Program-made: the position numbers and the translations under genes
Shown: piece after piece, positions 12,330 to 27,384 of the stretch
How the letters are laid out: each line of letters begins with the position of its first letter
Numbering within the stretch: the stretch's first letter is position 1
NCBI GenBank assembly: GCA_021234155.1
Contig: JAJEKV010000063.1
Location: 7,398,095 to 7,462,094 of the forward strand
DNA length: 64,000 nt
Direction of reading: 5' to 3'
DNA from: Isoetes taiwanensis
Lineage: Eukaryota > Streptophyta > Lycopodiopsida > Isoetales > Isoetaceae
The notes under the pieces: model-generated
What the model saw: the letters and a program-made list of their open reading frames with translations, nothing else
Told to the model about the DNA's origin: nothing
Database searches by the model: none

Positions 12330-12841
12330 CATGACACATGGCCCCTTTTGCGTCAAGATGTCTATGCATTTCTAATTCACAATGTCACTATATTGACACT
12401 TCTTTGATGCAATCATGATACGTAAGTGCCACAATATATAATAGAAAATTGATATAAAATTGCCGATGTGTCTGACACTGTAAAATGACACAAACGTTTT
12501 ACAAAAGGTGACAAGAAGCTATCATAAAATGTGACACAAAAGCATTACAAAATTGAATCAAAACTGTAGAACTAGCGATGTTATAGTGGACATAAACTTA
12601 TTGTTATTCTTGACTTAAATTATGTCACAATCCTTTCACAATACATGATGTAATCGTCATTACAAATGCTAATGAAAAATTAATAAAATTTTGACACAAA
12701 TATATGACAAAAATGACGACGTTGTTGACACAACTATACTGACACAAGTATTGACGCAATCAAATTAATTTGTGTCACTTTCAAGCTTCTGACACAAATC
12801 TGACGAACCTTAAATGGTAGTGACGCAGGGCTTGACACAAA
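12330..12841. repeat. CACTA right subterminal repeat zone
   Basis: It is dense in TGACACAA, TTGACAC and GTGACAA motifs, mirroring the left subterminal zone. The interval 12224-12330 is the 3' flank of the transposase gene. Confidence 0.7.
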
Positions 12842-12861
12842 AAGCCTATCCTCTTGTAGTG
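12842..12861 (-). repeat. CACTA right terminal inverted repeat
   Basis: It ends ..CCTCTTGTAGTG at 12861 and pairs with 2159-2178. The next base begins Copia LTR sequence. Confidence 0.9.
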
Positions 12862-13488
12862 TGGCAGTGAATATATTGTAGCTACAAAAACAACCTATGA
12901 GAAGCAGTGGCAGTAGGTTGTAAAGACAAGAACAGTTGAAGATGCAAACGTATACATATAAGTGCTTTATGTGCTTTTAAGTACATATAAGTGCTTTATG
13001 TGCTTTCCTAAAGCAGGTATGTGGGATAAATCGAAAGTAGCAGATTTCCTTAGCCAAGCCTGTGGGATATAGTTCAATAGACAACAGCCTCAGATTGGAA
13101 AGCATGAATGATGCGTTAACCGCCGGACAGTTCTATTATAAGGTGAAGCAGAGCCTTAAAGAATTATTCGGGTCCAAGGATGGTTTGATCCGTCTCATAT
13201 ATGATTGAATGGAGGCAGTCAACGTTGCTACAGCAGCTCAGTCAATCCCTCTGCTACAGTGATCGTTTGCAATATTTTGTATTGGGATTTTAATGATTGA
13301 AGAATTATATCCCAAGTTGACTAGTGCTTACTTGTTGTTTTTTTTAATTGATTTGAGCAAGGAATTATTGACCATAATGTGGCTTCCTTGCTGGTGTGAA
13401 GGATTTGATTGAAATGCTAATGGTGTTGTGAAGCATAAATAAGACATCTTTGCTAGGATAAGTTTGAACGTGTTGTCTAGTTCTAACA
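12862..13488 (+). repeat. displaced, inverted major part of the Copia 3' LTR
   Basis: This stretch is nearly identical to the reverse complement of 57210-57807, which is the 5' LTR of the Copia element at 48.2-57.9 kb. It starts at TGGCAGTGAATATATTGTAG, lacks the first 70-odd bases of the LTR and ends with the LTR 3' end CTAGTTCTAACA. Next come CTAGG (13489-13493), matching the target duplication on the other side of the Copia element, and unrelated sequence with no primer-binding site. It is therefore a 3' LTR end. Compared with the 5' LTR it carries two small extra segments of about 10 and 17 bp. Confidence 0.93.
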
Positions 13489-13493
13489 CTAGG

Positions 13494-14215
13494 CTTAATC
13501 TGAAATTGGGAGTTATGACAATAATAGGAAGTACTAGCATGTCAAGTACAAACATGTTGCTTATTTATATCACAATCAAAAGTTTAACATCTTCCAAATT
13601 GGAAATGAGAATTTATTGTTTCCCAATTTCAGTGAATGGGAGAACCATATATGAGGGTTGTGGCCTTCTGTTTTCAGAAGACTAGGAATTGCATGTATAA
13701 GATAGATCATGTGGTCCAGGGTTTCCCTTAAGAAAAATTCTTAAGTGGTTTACTTTAGAACACCTGGCGAACTTCAATTTTAAAGGTTAGTCAATAGTGG
13801 CGATTTTTTTATTTTTTTTTGGGAAGTTTTGACATAGCGTTGAAGACGAATTTTTGAACAATGACATTATAGAAAGAAATGAAAAGTACATGCACAATTA
13901 CGTTTTCAACTATTTCTTACTTCAGCTATATGCGTGCTTTGAATTGAACACATTGCATGCAAAAATAATGGCTTACAGTAATGCAATAATTTGAAAAAAA
14001 AAAAGGAATTTTTTTTTTTATATTTTATATTTCAATTAAATGATACCAATTTGTGCCAATTTTTTTTATCATTTTGTGATTGTTGCTAGAAGAGGAAGAG
14101 TTCTTTAGCATGTTTTACAATGATAACACGCAAACTAGGACTAATATGGCAGAGTTGGAAACTAATAATAACATATTTGGTAGAAAATGTTACAACATTT
14201 TAATTTAGAGTGCAA
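13494..14215. other. no recognisable feature
   Basis: A+T-rich sequence with short homopolymers. In the reconstructed ancestral order it is the flank of the Copia insertion. No gene is recognised. Confidence 0.5.
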
Positions 14216-14219
14216 TCTG

Positions 14220-15870
14220 CATTTCTTTGCATTTGGCATGAGTACAGCTTCAACTGCTTGTCCGATTGAAAAAACCCACTTTTCACATATATCTAACATG
14301 TAGGGCTATCTGCAAAAGAAGAGAATATAATAAATTGTGAAGAGAAAATGTGTTTCATGTAGGTGCATAATTACCAGAATGTCTTTTATTGCCAATGCCC
14401 TTCATGCATCAGTTAAAGCAAGGAGTCCAGTTGTGTCTATTGTTATCACCGCTGCATCAAATATATGCAAGAGCATAAAATATTTAAGGGCATATCAGAG
14501 CAGATTTTAATCTTAGTTCAGAAAAAAGAGCAGATTTTAAACTTTTATCTTGATTACAGAAGGGTTTATATACTAAATATAATATATCTAATCATACTTA
14601 AATTCCTCTCTCTTATATAATTATGCATTGTAGAAGATTATAGCTGCATCAACACATATTATGAGAACGTCTTTTATCCTATCTACATCCAGATATTGTA
14701 TGGTGCTCCTAAAGCAATGTTCCTGGTAACTACCCTAGTACTAAAATCTGCGGCCCAACCATGGTTGGATCATAGTTGTATTCTATCACACAAGTATATC
14801 TAAAATTGAGTATTATGTACTATTCACATCAATTTCTGGTCCAATAGGTATAGAGATGAAGAGGACTCCTAAAAATGCTCCACGAATTGGCAGGAAACCA
14901 ATTTCGTCTACTTCCCATATGATCAAAGCTTCAATTGATTCAATAAGACAATGACTACACAGAAAATGATTGTGAAAAGGATGGCATTTGGGGTGAAATG
15001 GAAGAGAGGCATAAGCTGTAGGAGAGTCATCATGATCATCATTGCTAGTAGAATGTTAGAGAATGCGGTCATGCAATCTGCACTAAAGTCAGTGCTTGGG
15101 AATAAATCAAGCACATCAATTTTAGCTCATAAGTTATGTAATTCAGACATTTTGTTACCTATAGTGGCATAGTGAGATTCATGATGCCGACACAACATCT
15201 CTTTGTTGCTATCAGCATCGTAACCATTCAGAAGGAAATGTCCGTACTGCAATCTCTTCCTACATTTACTTACCTGTCATGATAAAAAACCTTAAACGTG
15301 AGCATGAGTTTGTACACACAGACATGTAGGGATTACCATAAGAGATACCATTGTAGACACCAAACCAATCTTGATGCTTTTCAAAAAGTATTCACCAAGG
15401 AAGAATCCTTTATGTGAACATATCGGATTAATCCCTTTTTGCATATGCCCTATCCTACAGTGTAACTTTCTTAACAAAATACGAAAAGGAAGACCAGACA
15501 GGGTTTGTTCTGCTTACGCTTCCAAGACCATATTTGTTGTCCTATGTTAATCAGACAAGGCAAGAGGAGTGAAAAGGCCTCCTCATGCTCCTCTGGTAGA
15601 AACTTTGTGTGGCAATACGTTTGTGGCCCAACTGGAGCTGGAAAAAAAACATGAAAAGCTTTAGAAGAGAGAACTTATCTAAGGTTAGCACAATGCTATT
15701 ACTTCCAGAACACACCATATAACGGATCAAATTAAAAAACTCTTGAAGCAGTAAAACAATTCTGATAATATGTTCTCCCATGCAACTTGAAAAATAGACG
15801 CCTGGCATTTTTGGTGTGCAATCTCCAGTTAAGAAGAAGGGAATATTAAAAACAGGAGACACGAAAAGAA
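14220..15870 (-). pseudogene. sulfate transporter (SULTR family) pseudogene
   Basis: Minus-strand exon remnants follow the order of a plant sulfate permease. IGHMQKGINPICSHKGFFLG and the following KSIKIGLVSTMVSLM lie near 15450-15340. The segment STDFSADCMTAFSNILLA then MPLFHFTPNAILF lies near 15105-14985. ALIIWEVDEIGFLPIRGAFL lies near 14930-14860. DVLIICVDAAIIFYNA is near 14670. The STAS-domain part VITIDTTGLLALTDA is near 14440, and the C-terminal part CEKWVFSIGQAVEAVLM is near 14270. SULTR proteins are proton/sulfate co-transporters with about 12 membrane helices and a cytosolic STAS domain; here only the last helices and STAS survive. Several exons contain stops or frame breaks (a TGA lies in the STAS stretch), so the locus is not functional. 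The part upstream of 15480 is only weakly recognisable. Confidence 0.8.
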
Positions 15871-16200
15871 AAAATAGAAAAAGCCATACTTAAAGCAACA
15901 ACTTGTCTTTTTCGAACTCTTAGGTAGCAGTGGCTACTGGTGGTAAGAGGCGAATCCGGCTTGAATATGGAGATCTATTATCGAGATTTCGGCGAATAAT
16001 TGAAATTCCATAATCATTTTCAAGGCGACCTCAACTGGGATGGGAACCTAAACCAACGAAACAAGAGCGAAAATAAAAAATTGAATTGAATATGGAACCT
16101 AGTCGAGATTCATATCCATTTTTCTTTAAACCCTTAAATAAGACCCTGATGTGGTCAGATCTACCATGTTATATGCTTCAGCATTGTGCTATAAAGCATG
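15871..16200. other. no recognisable feature
   Basis: No gene or repeat is recognised. It may hold the decayed 5' part of the sulfate transporter relic. Confidence 0.35.
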
Positions 16201-17310
16201 CATTGCATTGCATCTCGTTGTGATTCTGAAGCTCCTGCTAGCATTTTGGACGAGCTTGACTTTAAGGAACTCAAACCATCAGAATCAGATGATAAAGAAG
16301 AAAGTGTAGAATCCACAAAAGAAGTAGAAAAAAAGAAGCAAGGTCAAAAATGATAAAAAGAAGGTGGCAATTAAGAAAAGATCTGCAGGAGAAACCAGCT
16401 CCAGCACTTCTTTGTTCAATGATCCACCAAGCAAAGACTTCCAGCCAGTCAAATTGGTAAAGAAAAGACTCACAAGAAGTGCTACAAAGAATAATGCTAC
16501 AAAGCCAATGAACAAAGGTGCTTATCAGTTTTTTTTTTTCAATTATTCCTTGCAGATCCAGTTGATGTAGAAAAGGTAAGTCAAATGAAGTTTTCACACT
16601 TATCTCGTGAAGGAAGGCCTCAGATAGCCATAAATCAGAAGATAATTAATTTAACATTGAGATTTAATGCACATTTGTTTACTTAAGATTTTTTTTACTG
16701 TAGACAACACTAATATTAACAAAAGTATAGTTGATGAACCTTCTCAAAGTGAAGAAGTTCTTGAACAAGAGGCTGATGTGGTTGTAGACAACATTGTCCA
16801 GTACTTTTTGCATAAGAAAATCTATCATCAAAGATGAAACGTAAGCAATATTCTAGCATAGGGTTCACTGATATGTTTATAACTTATAGCAGTTCTTTGT
16901 GTTGTGGAAAAAAAATCAAATGAATCTATTGAGGAATTAGAAAAGAGTAGCATGATAAAAAACGCTCCATTTAACAATGGAAAGTAAGTTTTGCGTATCT
17001 CTTACTACTCAAAGTTGTAACATGACAATTTGCACAAAGCCGAATGACAAAGTTAGCTTCTTTTCTATGAACACTCCACGAGAAAAAGGTAAGGAGTTTT
17101 ACAGCATATGTTTGACTTGTAGCCTATGCAGATCCTCAAGTTCCAATTGCAGTGGCTAAGCTTAATCAAATTACAACTCCCACAAGCACATATGAGTGTT
17201 AACTTGCATAAATTGCTTTCACTGGCTTGCTTGGACAGTAGTGCTTTCACCAGCACATCTACTACTTTCTCCAACATCGAGGCAAGTGCTATTGTTTTCA
17301 CAAAACCTAG
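16200..17310 (+). pseudogene. unrecognised gene-like relic, charged protein
   Basis: Several open stretches separated by intron-like, T-rich gaps encode a charged protein. Near 16225-16340 it reads SEAPASILDELDFKELKPSE followed by a Glu/Lys-rich run. Near 16364-16525 a basic Ser/Thr-rich frame includes KKRSAGETSSSTSLFNDPP. Near 16730 it reads DEPSQSEEVLEQEADVVVD, and near 17125 ADPQVPIAVAKLNQITTPTS. GT/AG-like borders can be drawn, but stops interrupt several parts. I recognise no domain. It could be the N-terminal region of the relic at 18.0-18.9 kb, since both are on the plus strand, or an independent decayed nuclear-protein gene. Confidence 0.35.
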
Positions 17311-18025
17311 ATAGTCCTCTGGAGGATGATGTTACCATGGAAAAGTGGTTCGAGAAAAAGTTTAGATGATGAATGCAGCTGTAAAGAAAATGTTCAAGTG
17401 ATATTTGTTGTTGAGATGAATAAAATACTTGGTCTTGTTTAAACTATGCATGACTAAAACTGCACCATTTTTTGCTTATTATAAAATTTTATAAGCTCTC
17501 TTTTGGAAGTTTGTCTTTATAGATAGTAGATACGTCTTTCTAAATCTGCAAGTTTTAGACTTCATAGTTTGCTATTTTTCAAGTTTTCGAAGAGCTTCAT
17601 TCTTCATTTTTTGTAAGTATTCCAACTTGCAAGTATTCTTTCCAATAAGTTCTCTTTTCAAGTATGTTTTACAGTTTGCAAGTTGACCTTAGTGCACTTG
17701 AGAGCATAAAAGTCCACGTTCTCTTTATTGTTAGGCTCTGAAACTACAGACAAATTATCTTCAAACTGCAAGAATGTCAGACTTCCATTGAGGATCACCT
17801 TAAAAAACAAGGTCATCCATAACATCTCCCACATAATCAGCACCTAGCCTTAGCTCAGTGTATTGCCATGTACCTATTCTACCTTAATTAGGACACTTGC
17901 CATATTTGTCGAACAAATAGCTATGACAGAAACAATTGTAATCCATATGAGCTAGTTGTCTAGGATCTATAACTTGAATTGGCCTGTTAGAATGGAACTT
18001 GCTTGTCACGGGTACTTGAGCCTAA
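17311..18025. other. no recognisable feature
   Basis: A+T-rich sequence with no coding frame that can be supported. Confidence 0.4.
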
Positions 18026-18029
18026 GCCT

Positions 18030-18860
18030 GATGGCAAGGGAGGGTACAAGATATCTAACAAACCTATTATCAAACTGGTTTACAAATGCACAACTGCTGT
18101 ATAGATTATCCATCAAGCCAAGACAGTTTTAAAAGAATTTATACTACATAATTATGAAGGAAGATGGCAGGTCAAGCAATTTAGAGAGTGTGCAACAACG
18201 ATTCCAAAGGATACAATTGTGTCTGTCATAGATTTTGCTGAGAAATATACTTTTAAATTCAGCAAAGAGATACAAAGCATATATTGAAAGAATGATCAAT
18301 GCACAATATTAGTGCATATTACATATAGACATGCTACTAAGTTAGATGACCGAAATCTTAGATAAGAATGAGAAAAGAATTGTAAATGGAACTCACTTCT
18401 ACATATCAGATGATAGGAACCGTGATATTTTTTTGTGCAGCATTGTGTTGAATACGCATCATGCATTTTTGACAAGCAACGATGTAAAGTATAGCAAACA
18501 CTTCATGTAGTCTGATGGTTGCTTCTCATCAGTTCAAAGAAGCAATGGCCTTTTCTTTCCTTGGTAGGTACTACCATAACAATGGCATTCTAATAAATTG
18601 GAACTACTTTACTGCTTATTGGCAAAGGTAACTACATTTTATATGAGTGTAGTTGTAGTTTTATTTTTTGTTTTTACTTCCTTGCTTTTCTTTCCTGACA
18701 ATTACTAGAATAGATGAGCATGATGGTGTTGAAGTTGTCATAAAACGAGCTCTTACACACATGAAATGTTGAAAAGAAGTTCAAGTGCCACTTAAAAATG
18801 CACATGATATAGTAGTTTTTATGATTAAACATTTTAGGGACAACTTCACATTCAAAAGAA
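18030..18860 (+). pseudogene. relic of an SDGC...QFK / NYF / HDG family protein, possibly transposon-related
   Basis: With frames joined across stops, the plus strand reads GRWQVKQFRECATTIPKDTI then VSVIDFAEKYTFKFSKEIQS near 18160-18270. HITYRHATKLDD is near 18320, FVQHCVEYASCIFDKQRC near 18440, and SDGC followed by QFKE near 18510. LINWNYFTAYWQR is near 18595, and after an intron-like gap EHDGVEVVIKRALTHMK is near 18720. From memory, the order DFAE, FVQHC, SDGC-QFK, NYF, HDG-KRAL fits a poorly characterised protein family that is repeated in many animal and some plant genomes and may derive from mobile elements; I cannot name it with certainty. Conserved acidic residues (SDGC, HDG) could be catalytic, which is inference. 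Multiple stops make it non-functional. Confidence 0.5.
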
Positions 18861-18999
18861 AAAAAATAGATATAGGTTTGCTGAAATACTGCTTTTTCTT
18901 TTTTTATTGGATGACATCGAAATAGTCTTTCTTAGATAGGTTTTTCTGGGAAATTAAAGTTCTTCTATCCAAATTAATTGCTTTGCATAGGCCCTTCTA

Positions 19000-19515
19000 T
19001 TTGTGTCAACATTAACAGAGTAAGCCATAGCAGCACTTCTTGCTCTTTATGCATCTATATCCTTTGCATATTTGTGAGTTGCAAATGAATCCTTCAAGTT
19101 CTCCACTATTGCGTTCATTGTCTTCATGTCTTTGGTGGTTTGAACACCAACTCCAAGAATCATTTCATTGCACCACTTAAAAAATCTTTCCATCCTTTTC
19201 ACTAGCATTCTCACAAATATCAGTAACAAGTTTGCCAATATTCTTTGACAACCTTTAGCTTCTTCATCACCTACAACCTCCCTTTCTCTCTGTCCTTTTT
19301 TCTTTTCCTTCTTTGCTCGGCTCTCCTCTTTCTAAAAAGAACACCCGTTCTAATAGATAAAGGAAACAAAATAAACAATTTCAAATTAAACATGATTTAC
19401 ATTCAATATCTGTTTTAGCATGTATCTCCTTCTGTATGACTTCACCAGGTGCCTTCTTTGCCATGAATTCAGTATATGCTTTTTTATAACAAAATTCAGC
19501 ACCAAAACCTGAAAA
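19000..19515 (-). pseudogene. unrecognised exon-like relic
   Basis: The minus strand gives FMAKKAPGEVIQKEIHAKTD near 19465, a basic KKEKKKGQREREVVGDEEAK near 19300, and CNEMILGVGVQTTKDMKTMN near 19150. It then runs through AIVENLKDSFATHKYAKDID to a stop near 19047. Frames change once or twice. The composition is coding-like, but I recognise no domain. It sits about 1.7 kb downstream of an hAT C-terminus on the same strand and might be unrelated to it. Confidence 0.3.
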
Positions 19516-19643
19516 GATAAATTAGAAACTAAGATTATAAACATCACATAAAATCTTTATCCAAACAAGCAAACAACCATTAAATAAAGTCCTCTATGAA
19601 ATAAGCATAAGTGACATTAGACACTCACTTAAACTAAACTGAA

Positions 19644-20918
19644 GTGAAGTGGTGTTCCATTGAGCTGAATGAATGAGTACAATGATATATATGGGTACCC
19701 AATGATGAACCCAAAATGAGTAAGAAACAATAGCATCCCCGATTGGCTAGTCAAATCCGAGGGTAACACAAAATCCTTCATAGTGAGGCTAGGCTCCAGT
19801 AGAATGTCAAGACAGAAGAAAGCCTGCAGATCGCCCCCGCACCACCCAAACTGAAACTCCAAAACTACTGCCACTCGTCGAAGCTGCGCCCCAACAAGTC
19901 TTACTAAGGTCTCCACCATAATATTACACGCGCCCACCTTGGCAACCATCCAAGCTGCAATTCAAAAAATGTCTTGCTAAGGCTGCCACACCAACTCCAT
20001 GCGCCGACCTTGGCCGCTCATCTGAAAAAACAACTCCACCCGCGCTAGTGAGATCGGAGCTAAAAATTGGGCAGCTTGGCAAGATACGCTACTCTATGAG
20101 CATTAGTGAGGTCAGAGCTTCAAAAACAGCAAAAATCACGTCAATAGTCGAATGCGTAAGGGTTAGGAGCCACACATGGCCATGCCGGGAGACTATGAAA
20201 GTAGGCCAACCATACAAGAATTACCGTATCGAAAAAGAGAAATGATCCATAAGGATCTCCAGAAACCCCGGGGCTACACTGGAATCGAGAAAGACAAGAA
20301 TCACAACATGAATAATGGGAAAACAAACCATGAGGATCCTCGAAACCTATGAGGCTACGCCGAGATCGAGAATTCCAATCTCTATATACAAGCTTGACCA
20401 AGGGGAGCTTCCCCTTGGTGCCCTCCAGAAGTGACAAGTGCTACGCTGGGTAAAAATAGGGGCCTATTGGCCAACTGAGAATAAACCTGATAGTAATCAA
20501 ATAGTTATGACCAAGCACAATAGCACAATATCAAAATTTGAAAAGATGATCCATGAGGATCCTCAGAAGCCACAGGGCTACGCCGAGATAAGGAAACATA
20601 GGCTCAACCCAGGGGGGCTTTCCCTTGGTGCCCTTTAGAAGCATCATGTGCAATGCTGGGAAAAAACGCAGAAGCCCATTGGCCAACACTGAACGAAAAA
20701 GTAAAACCTATATAGCAGAACAAGAGGTGGGAGGGGGAGAACTCCGTACAACAACAAGATTCAGCTCAGAGGAAACGCCGATGAGGAATGCAGGAAGACA
20801 CAAGGCTTTTATGGGAGAAAGGGCCAAAGAAAGCCTGGGTCTGAAAGGAGAGCTGGCGCCAAAACTGGCGTCCCTTTCCCTAAAATGATGGTTCTCTTCT
20901 ATATAAGAAGAGAATAAG
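19644..20918. repeat. GC-richer inserted block with internal repeats
   Basis: This block is visibly richer in G+C than its surroundings. Near-identical sequences flank it: GACACTCACTTAAACTAAAC (from about 19620) and GACACTTACTTAAACTAAAC (from about 20920). Internally, a motif around ATGATCCATGAGGATCC..GGCTACGCCGAGAT recurs near 20243, 20328 and 20545. A second motif, GCTTCCCCTTGGTGCCCT then GCTGGG..AAA..GCC.ATTGGCCAA, recurs near 20408 and 20618. Long open frames exist on the plus strand but match no protein I know. An unclassified insertion is the simplest reading. Confidence 0.5.
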
Positions 20919-21201
20919 CTTAGACACTTACTTAAACTAAACTTGAATTATCTATATTCAATGTTAAAATCTAACCATTTTTGAAAGACAAGCAAAATAA
21001 TTTTATGCCTTGTGACAGAAAGTTCTCAAATTCCCACCTTTCAAATGCCAAACAAAAATTCAAAATGACAGAGTCCAATTTTTTAATCAAAAAATATAGA
21101 ACAAAGGCACATTTGCATTACTTGCACTACAACTCAAAAAGAGTACATAAATAGATCAACTAACGAGCACTTGAGTTATAATGCATTACTTGCACTATAA
21201 C

Positions 21202-21480
21202 TCAAAAAGAGTACTTGAAACATGTTTGCCAATCTATGGATTCAAATGGTTCATCGCATAATGAGACCATCATTGTTGTGTCATGTGTCTCTAAATTCAT
21301 ACGAGTTTTTATAACACTCTTGATACTAGCATTTTGGCGAGAAAAACCTCGCTCACAACTTGCTCTGTTTCCAGGAATGAGCATCCGACATGGCCGAAAA
21401 TTCATTAGGGTTGGAAAACTGTTCCACCAACTATCACAAGTTCCATTTTCATCTCTACAAATAGATCAAGCCACCATTAT
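21202..21480 (-). pseudogene. hAT transposase C-terminal dimerisation region
   Basis: The minus strand reads WWNSFPTLMNFRPCRMLIPG then NRASCERGFSRQNASIKSVI and RTRM/KTRMNLETHDTTMMVS. The SCERGFS core followed by a basic K/R-rich helix and RMNLETL-like sequence is the hallmark of the hAT C-terminal dimerisation domain, in the variant seen in ZNF862-like proteins. Only this last part of the transposase is visible, ending FESIDWQTCFKYSF. It lies immediately next to a (TC)n tract and the LINE insertion, so any upstream part would be separated by 4 kb; none is recognised beyond it. Confidence 0.75.
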
Positions 21481-21514
21481 ACCTTTATTCTTCATAGCCC
21501 TATAAATCAACAAG

Positions 21515-26299
<4,785 letters not shown>

Positions 26300-27250
26300 C
26301 AAGTGCACTTAAGCTAGGATCTCCTTTGCCATGACGAGATGAATATTCCTGATATAGCAGCTATGGATGCCATTGTAATGATCTGATTCAGTTTTGTTTG
26401 TGCCTTCTAGTCTACTAGCAGATTCAAAATGGTGTTCTCTAATGATGCCCTCTTTAACACCAAATGAATAATATTTTACAATATCAATAGGCTCTAAAGA
26501 CTCAAGATGTTCTTTGAGAAATGAACCATGCCATCTAAAGAACACTAGTTAACGTGTTCCCGGTGTTGCTCGGCTAATGTCACCTGCATCATTCTCATCA
26601 TAGCTCGATCAACACTATAATAATCGATAGGTGCAGCTAGCAACCACTCTATCCTCTAGTTTACTTCGTCTACATCCTCATTTAGTATCACATATGTAAG
26701 ATTACTTCAAGTAAGCATACACAATTTGGAGTCAATTTCCTCGTGGAACACGGGGTGGAACATAGGTGGAACCTGGCAAAAATCTCTTCCCAAAACAACA
26801 ATAAGTACCCCAAATAATTTGTCACATGACATCATATCACAGAGCGTTCCATCCAGGACTTCATAAACATGTTTATGCATCATTGAGGCCTCATCCACAT
26901 ATAATCATAAGAGTCGTCTTATCAATTTTGCCAGCATGGACTGGTATCTTGAACCTTGAATGTGCATTATCAATTTTGCCAGTGTGGACTGCTTTGAAAT
27001 ATTGCAAGTTGATGTCTCATCTATGTTTATCGATATCTTGCATCGGCAAAAGATACAATAAAGAGACTATTGCAAGCCATATGTTTTGTTCCACCATCAT
27101 TTGGAGCACGATAGTTTCTAGGGAGGCAGTATTCTAGTGCCATAATCCTAAATTTGAAATATGGAAAACTATGAAAAAGGATCAAGTCTGGCAAAATCTG
27201 TCTCGAACCCCTTAAACCAATGAAGACCAAAAGATGCCACTGCTTCTAAG
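26300..27250 (-). pseudogene. Helitron PIF1-like helicase relic
   Basis: The minus strand carries SRFKIPVHAGKID near 26940, then VDEASMMHKHVYEVLDGTLC near 26880 (Walker B-type DEA box) and LIVVLGRDFCQVPPMFHP near 26800 (the GGDFRQ-type motif of PIF1 helicases). NEDVDEVN and APIDYYSVDRAMM near 26620-26680 match the linker after the helicase core. SFLKEHLESLEP near 26520 is also consistent. This order is that of the Rep/helicase protein of rolling-circle Helitron transposons. Stops and frame breaks occur throughout. The upstream Rep domain is not seen and neither Helitron terminus could be placed. Confidence 0.75.
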
Positions 27251-27384
27251 AGAAGCCATAAACTATAATATGCAATAGGAAAGGAAGCCTAAATAGTAAG
27301 AATCAAGTTAAAGCAAGCCAGACACACCAAATAATCAATCTGCAATGGCATTGGAATTTTTCCAGAACTCATGGCATTGAGCAC

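Larger units (their letters stand above)
2159..12861 (+). mobile_element. CACTA (En/Spm-type) DNA transposon, about 10.7 kb
   Basis: The element starts CACTACAACAGGATAGG at 2159. It ends CCTATCCTCTTGTAGTG at 12861, whose reverse complement is CACTACAAGAGGATAGG, giving an inverted terminal repeat with a single mismatch over 17 bases. Inside are two divergently arranged genes typical of the superfamily: a minus-strand TnpA/Ptta-like gene and a plus-strand Tnp2 transposase. Subterminal zones at both ends are packed with TGACACAA-like motifs, the expected binding sites of the accessory protein. The middle holds short tandem repeats and a captured kinase fragment. The flanking trinucleotides do not match (TTA at 2156-2158, TGG at 12862-12864), so at least one flank was rearranged after insertion. 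The transposase has a stop and frameshifts, so this copy is probably not autonomous. Confidence 0.93.

Noticed and set aside
12862-13488. Independent solo LTR
   Set aside because: It breaks at exactly the point where the Copia 3' LTR at 48179 breaks, and its outer flank carries the matching 5-bp duplication, so it is the other part of that LTR.
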